Source of the DNA: JAYVIQ01 sp043770215 | Lineage (GTDB): Bacteria; Bacteroidota; Bacteroidia; Cytophagales; JAAEPT01 | Length of the DNA: 7,282 nt | Direction: 5' to 3' | NCBI GenBank assembly: GCA_043770215.1 | Contig: JAYVIQ010000033.1 | Coordinates: 1 to 7,282 of the forward strand | Shown here: piece by piece, positions 6,676 through 7,282 of the stretch | Layout of the letters: every line of letters begins with the position of its first letter | Position numbering within the stretch: the stretch's first letter is position 1 | The notes under the pieces: model-generated | Databases searched by the model: none | What the model was told of the DNA's origin: nothing | The model's input: only the letters and a program-made list of their open reading frames with translations | Program-made: the position numbers and the translations under genes

Positions 6676-7282
6676 ATGAAATTAGATATTTTAGCCTTCG
6701 GTGCTCATCCTGATGATATAGAACTTTCTTGTGCTGGAGTACTTATGAAAGAACATTCTTTGGGAAAAAATGTTGGAATTATAGATTTAACAGAAGGAGA
6801 GTTAGGCACAAGAGGAAGTGTAATTTCTAGATATGAAGAATCTAAGAAAGCAACAGAAATTTTAGGACTAAATATTAGAGAGAACCTAAATTTAGGAGAC
6901 GGACGCCTAGAGAATACATGGCATAACCAATTGAAAGTCATTGAAATAATAAGAAAATACAAGCCAGAAATTGTTATTTCAAATGCTATAAAAGATAGGC
7001 ATCCAGATCATGGAAAAGGTGCAGATTTATTAAGAGATGCTCTGTTTTACAGTGGACTTGCAAAGATAGAAACCTATCATAATGAAATAAAGCAAAATCC
7101 ATGGAGACCAAAAGCACATTATCACTACATTCAAGACCAATACATAGAACCAGATTTTGTTGTTGATGTGACAGAATTTTGGGATAAAAAAATAGATTCT
7201 ATAAAAGCATACAAAACACAATTTTTCGATCCTAATTCACAAGAGCCAAAAACTTATATATCAAATCCTGATTTTTTAGAAT
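6676..7282 (+). CDS. bshB1: Bacillithiol biosynthesis deacetylase BshB1 (3' end beyond the window)
   Basis: The visible 202 residues belong to the LmbE/PIG-L zinc deacetylase family. BshB removes the acetyl group from GlcNAc-malate to give GlcN-malate, the second step of bacillithiol synthesis after BshA and before BshC. The zinc site is visible as AHPDD (H11, D14) and the third ligand in HPDHG (109-113, probably H112). DLTEGELGTRGS (37-48) and NLGDGRLENT (72-81) are typical BshB1 segments that separate it from other LmbE members, as is the QFFDPNSQEP stretch (182-191). Family members are about 235-240 residues, so roughly 35 residues are missing. The gene begins 32 bases after the peptidase stop with no clear promoter between, so it is probably cotranscribed with trxB. 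The ATG at 6676 starts the conserved block directly. Confidence 0.93.
   Translation, partial: MKLDILAFGAHPDDIELSCAGVLMKEHSLGKNVGIIDLTEGELGTRGSVISRYEESKKATEILGLNIRENLNLGDGRLENTWHNQLKVIEIIRKYKPEIVISNAIKDRHPDHGKGADLLRDALFYSGLAKIETYHNEIKQNPWRPKAHYHYIQDQYIEPDFVVDVTEFWDKKIDSIKAYKTQFFDPNSQEPKTYISNPDFLE

Noticed and set aside
6705..6962. Minus-strand open frame opposite bshB1
   Set aside because: It is antisense to a well-conserved enzyme gene with intact motifs on the plus strand, and its product has no recognisable features.

Overview
The window looks like chromosomal DNA of a marine-type Flavobacteriaceae bacterium (phylum Bacteroidota). The evidence is the low G+C content, the A-rich leaders with little Shine-Dalgarno signal, a promoter motif of the TTG-N17..23-TAnnTTTG type, a cargo protein with a type IX secretion (T9SS) C-terminal sorting domain, the Bacteroidota form of YebC, and a BshB1-type bacillithiol deacetylase. 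No genus can be named from sequence alone.

Layout. Positions 1-110 hold a hairpin-rich, relatively GC-rich element that looks like a dispersed intergenic repeat. Positions 177-440 (minus) carry a short ORF resembling the tail of a T9SS sorting domain without the rest of a cargo protein, probably a gene remnant. A strong hairpin terminator (609-638) follows a minus-strand J-domain/KTSC protein gene (669-1121). Next, also on the minus strand, is a small amphipathic helical repeat protein (1335-1574) whose gene contains an 87-nt internal duplication. Plus-strand genes then begin with yebC (1717-2439). A 589-bp non-coding stretch (2440-3028) contains several hairpins and terminator-like structures. 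A secreted two-repeat protein with a T9SS sorting domain follows (3029-4525).

The right third is a compact plus-strand run: trxB (4656-5594), a GTG-started M23/LysM peptidase overlapping the trxB stop codon by one base (5594-6643), and bshB1 (6676 to beyond the window edge). trxB and bshB1 both concern thiol redox balance (thioredoxin reduction and bacillithiol synthesis). The peptidase between them acts on the cell wall and may simply share the transcript.

Most of the window is ordinary conserved flavobacterial sequence. I did not find a clear new system. The points most worth a second look are the repeat element at the left edge, the orphan sorting-domain remnant, the J-domain/KTSC fusion, the recently duplicated helical repeat protein, the possible small RNA in the long intergenic region, and the duplicated secreted domain.
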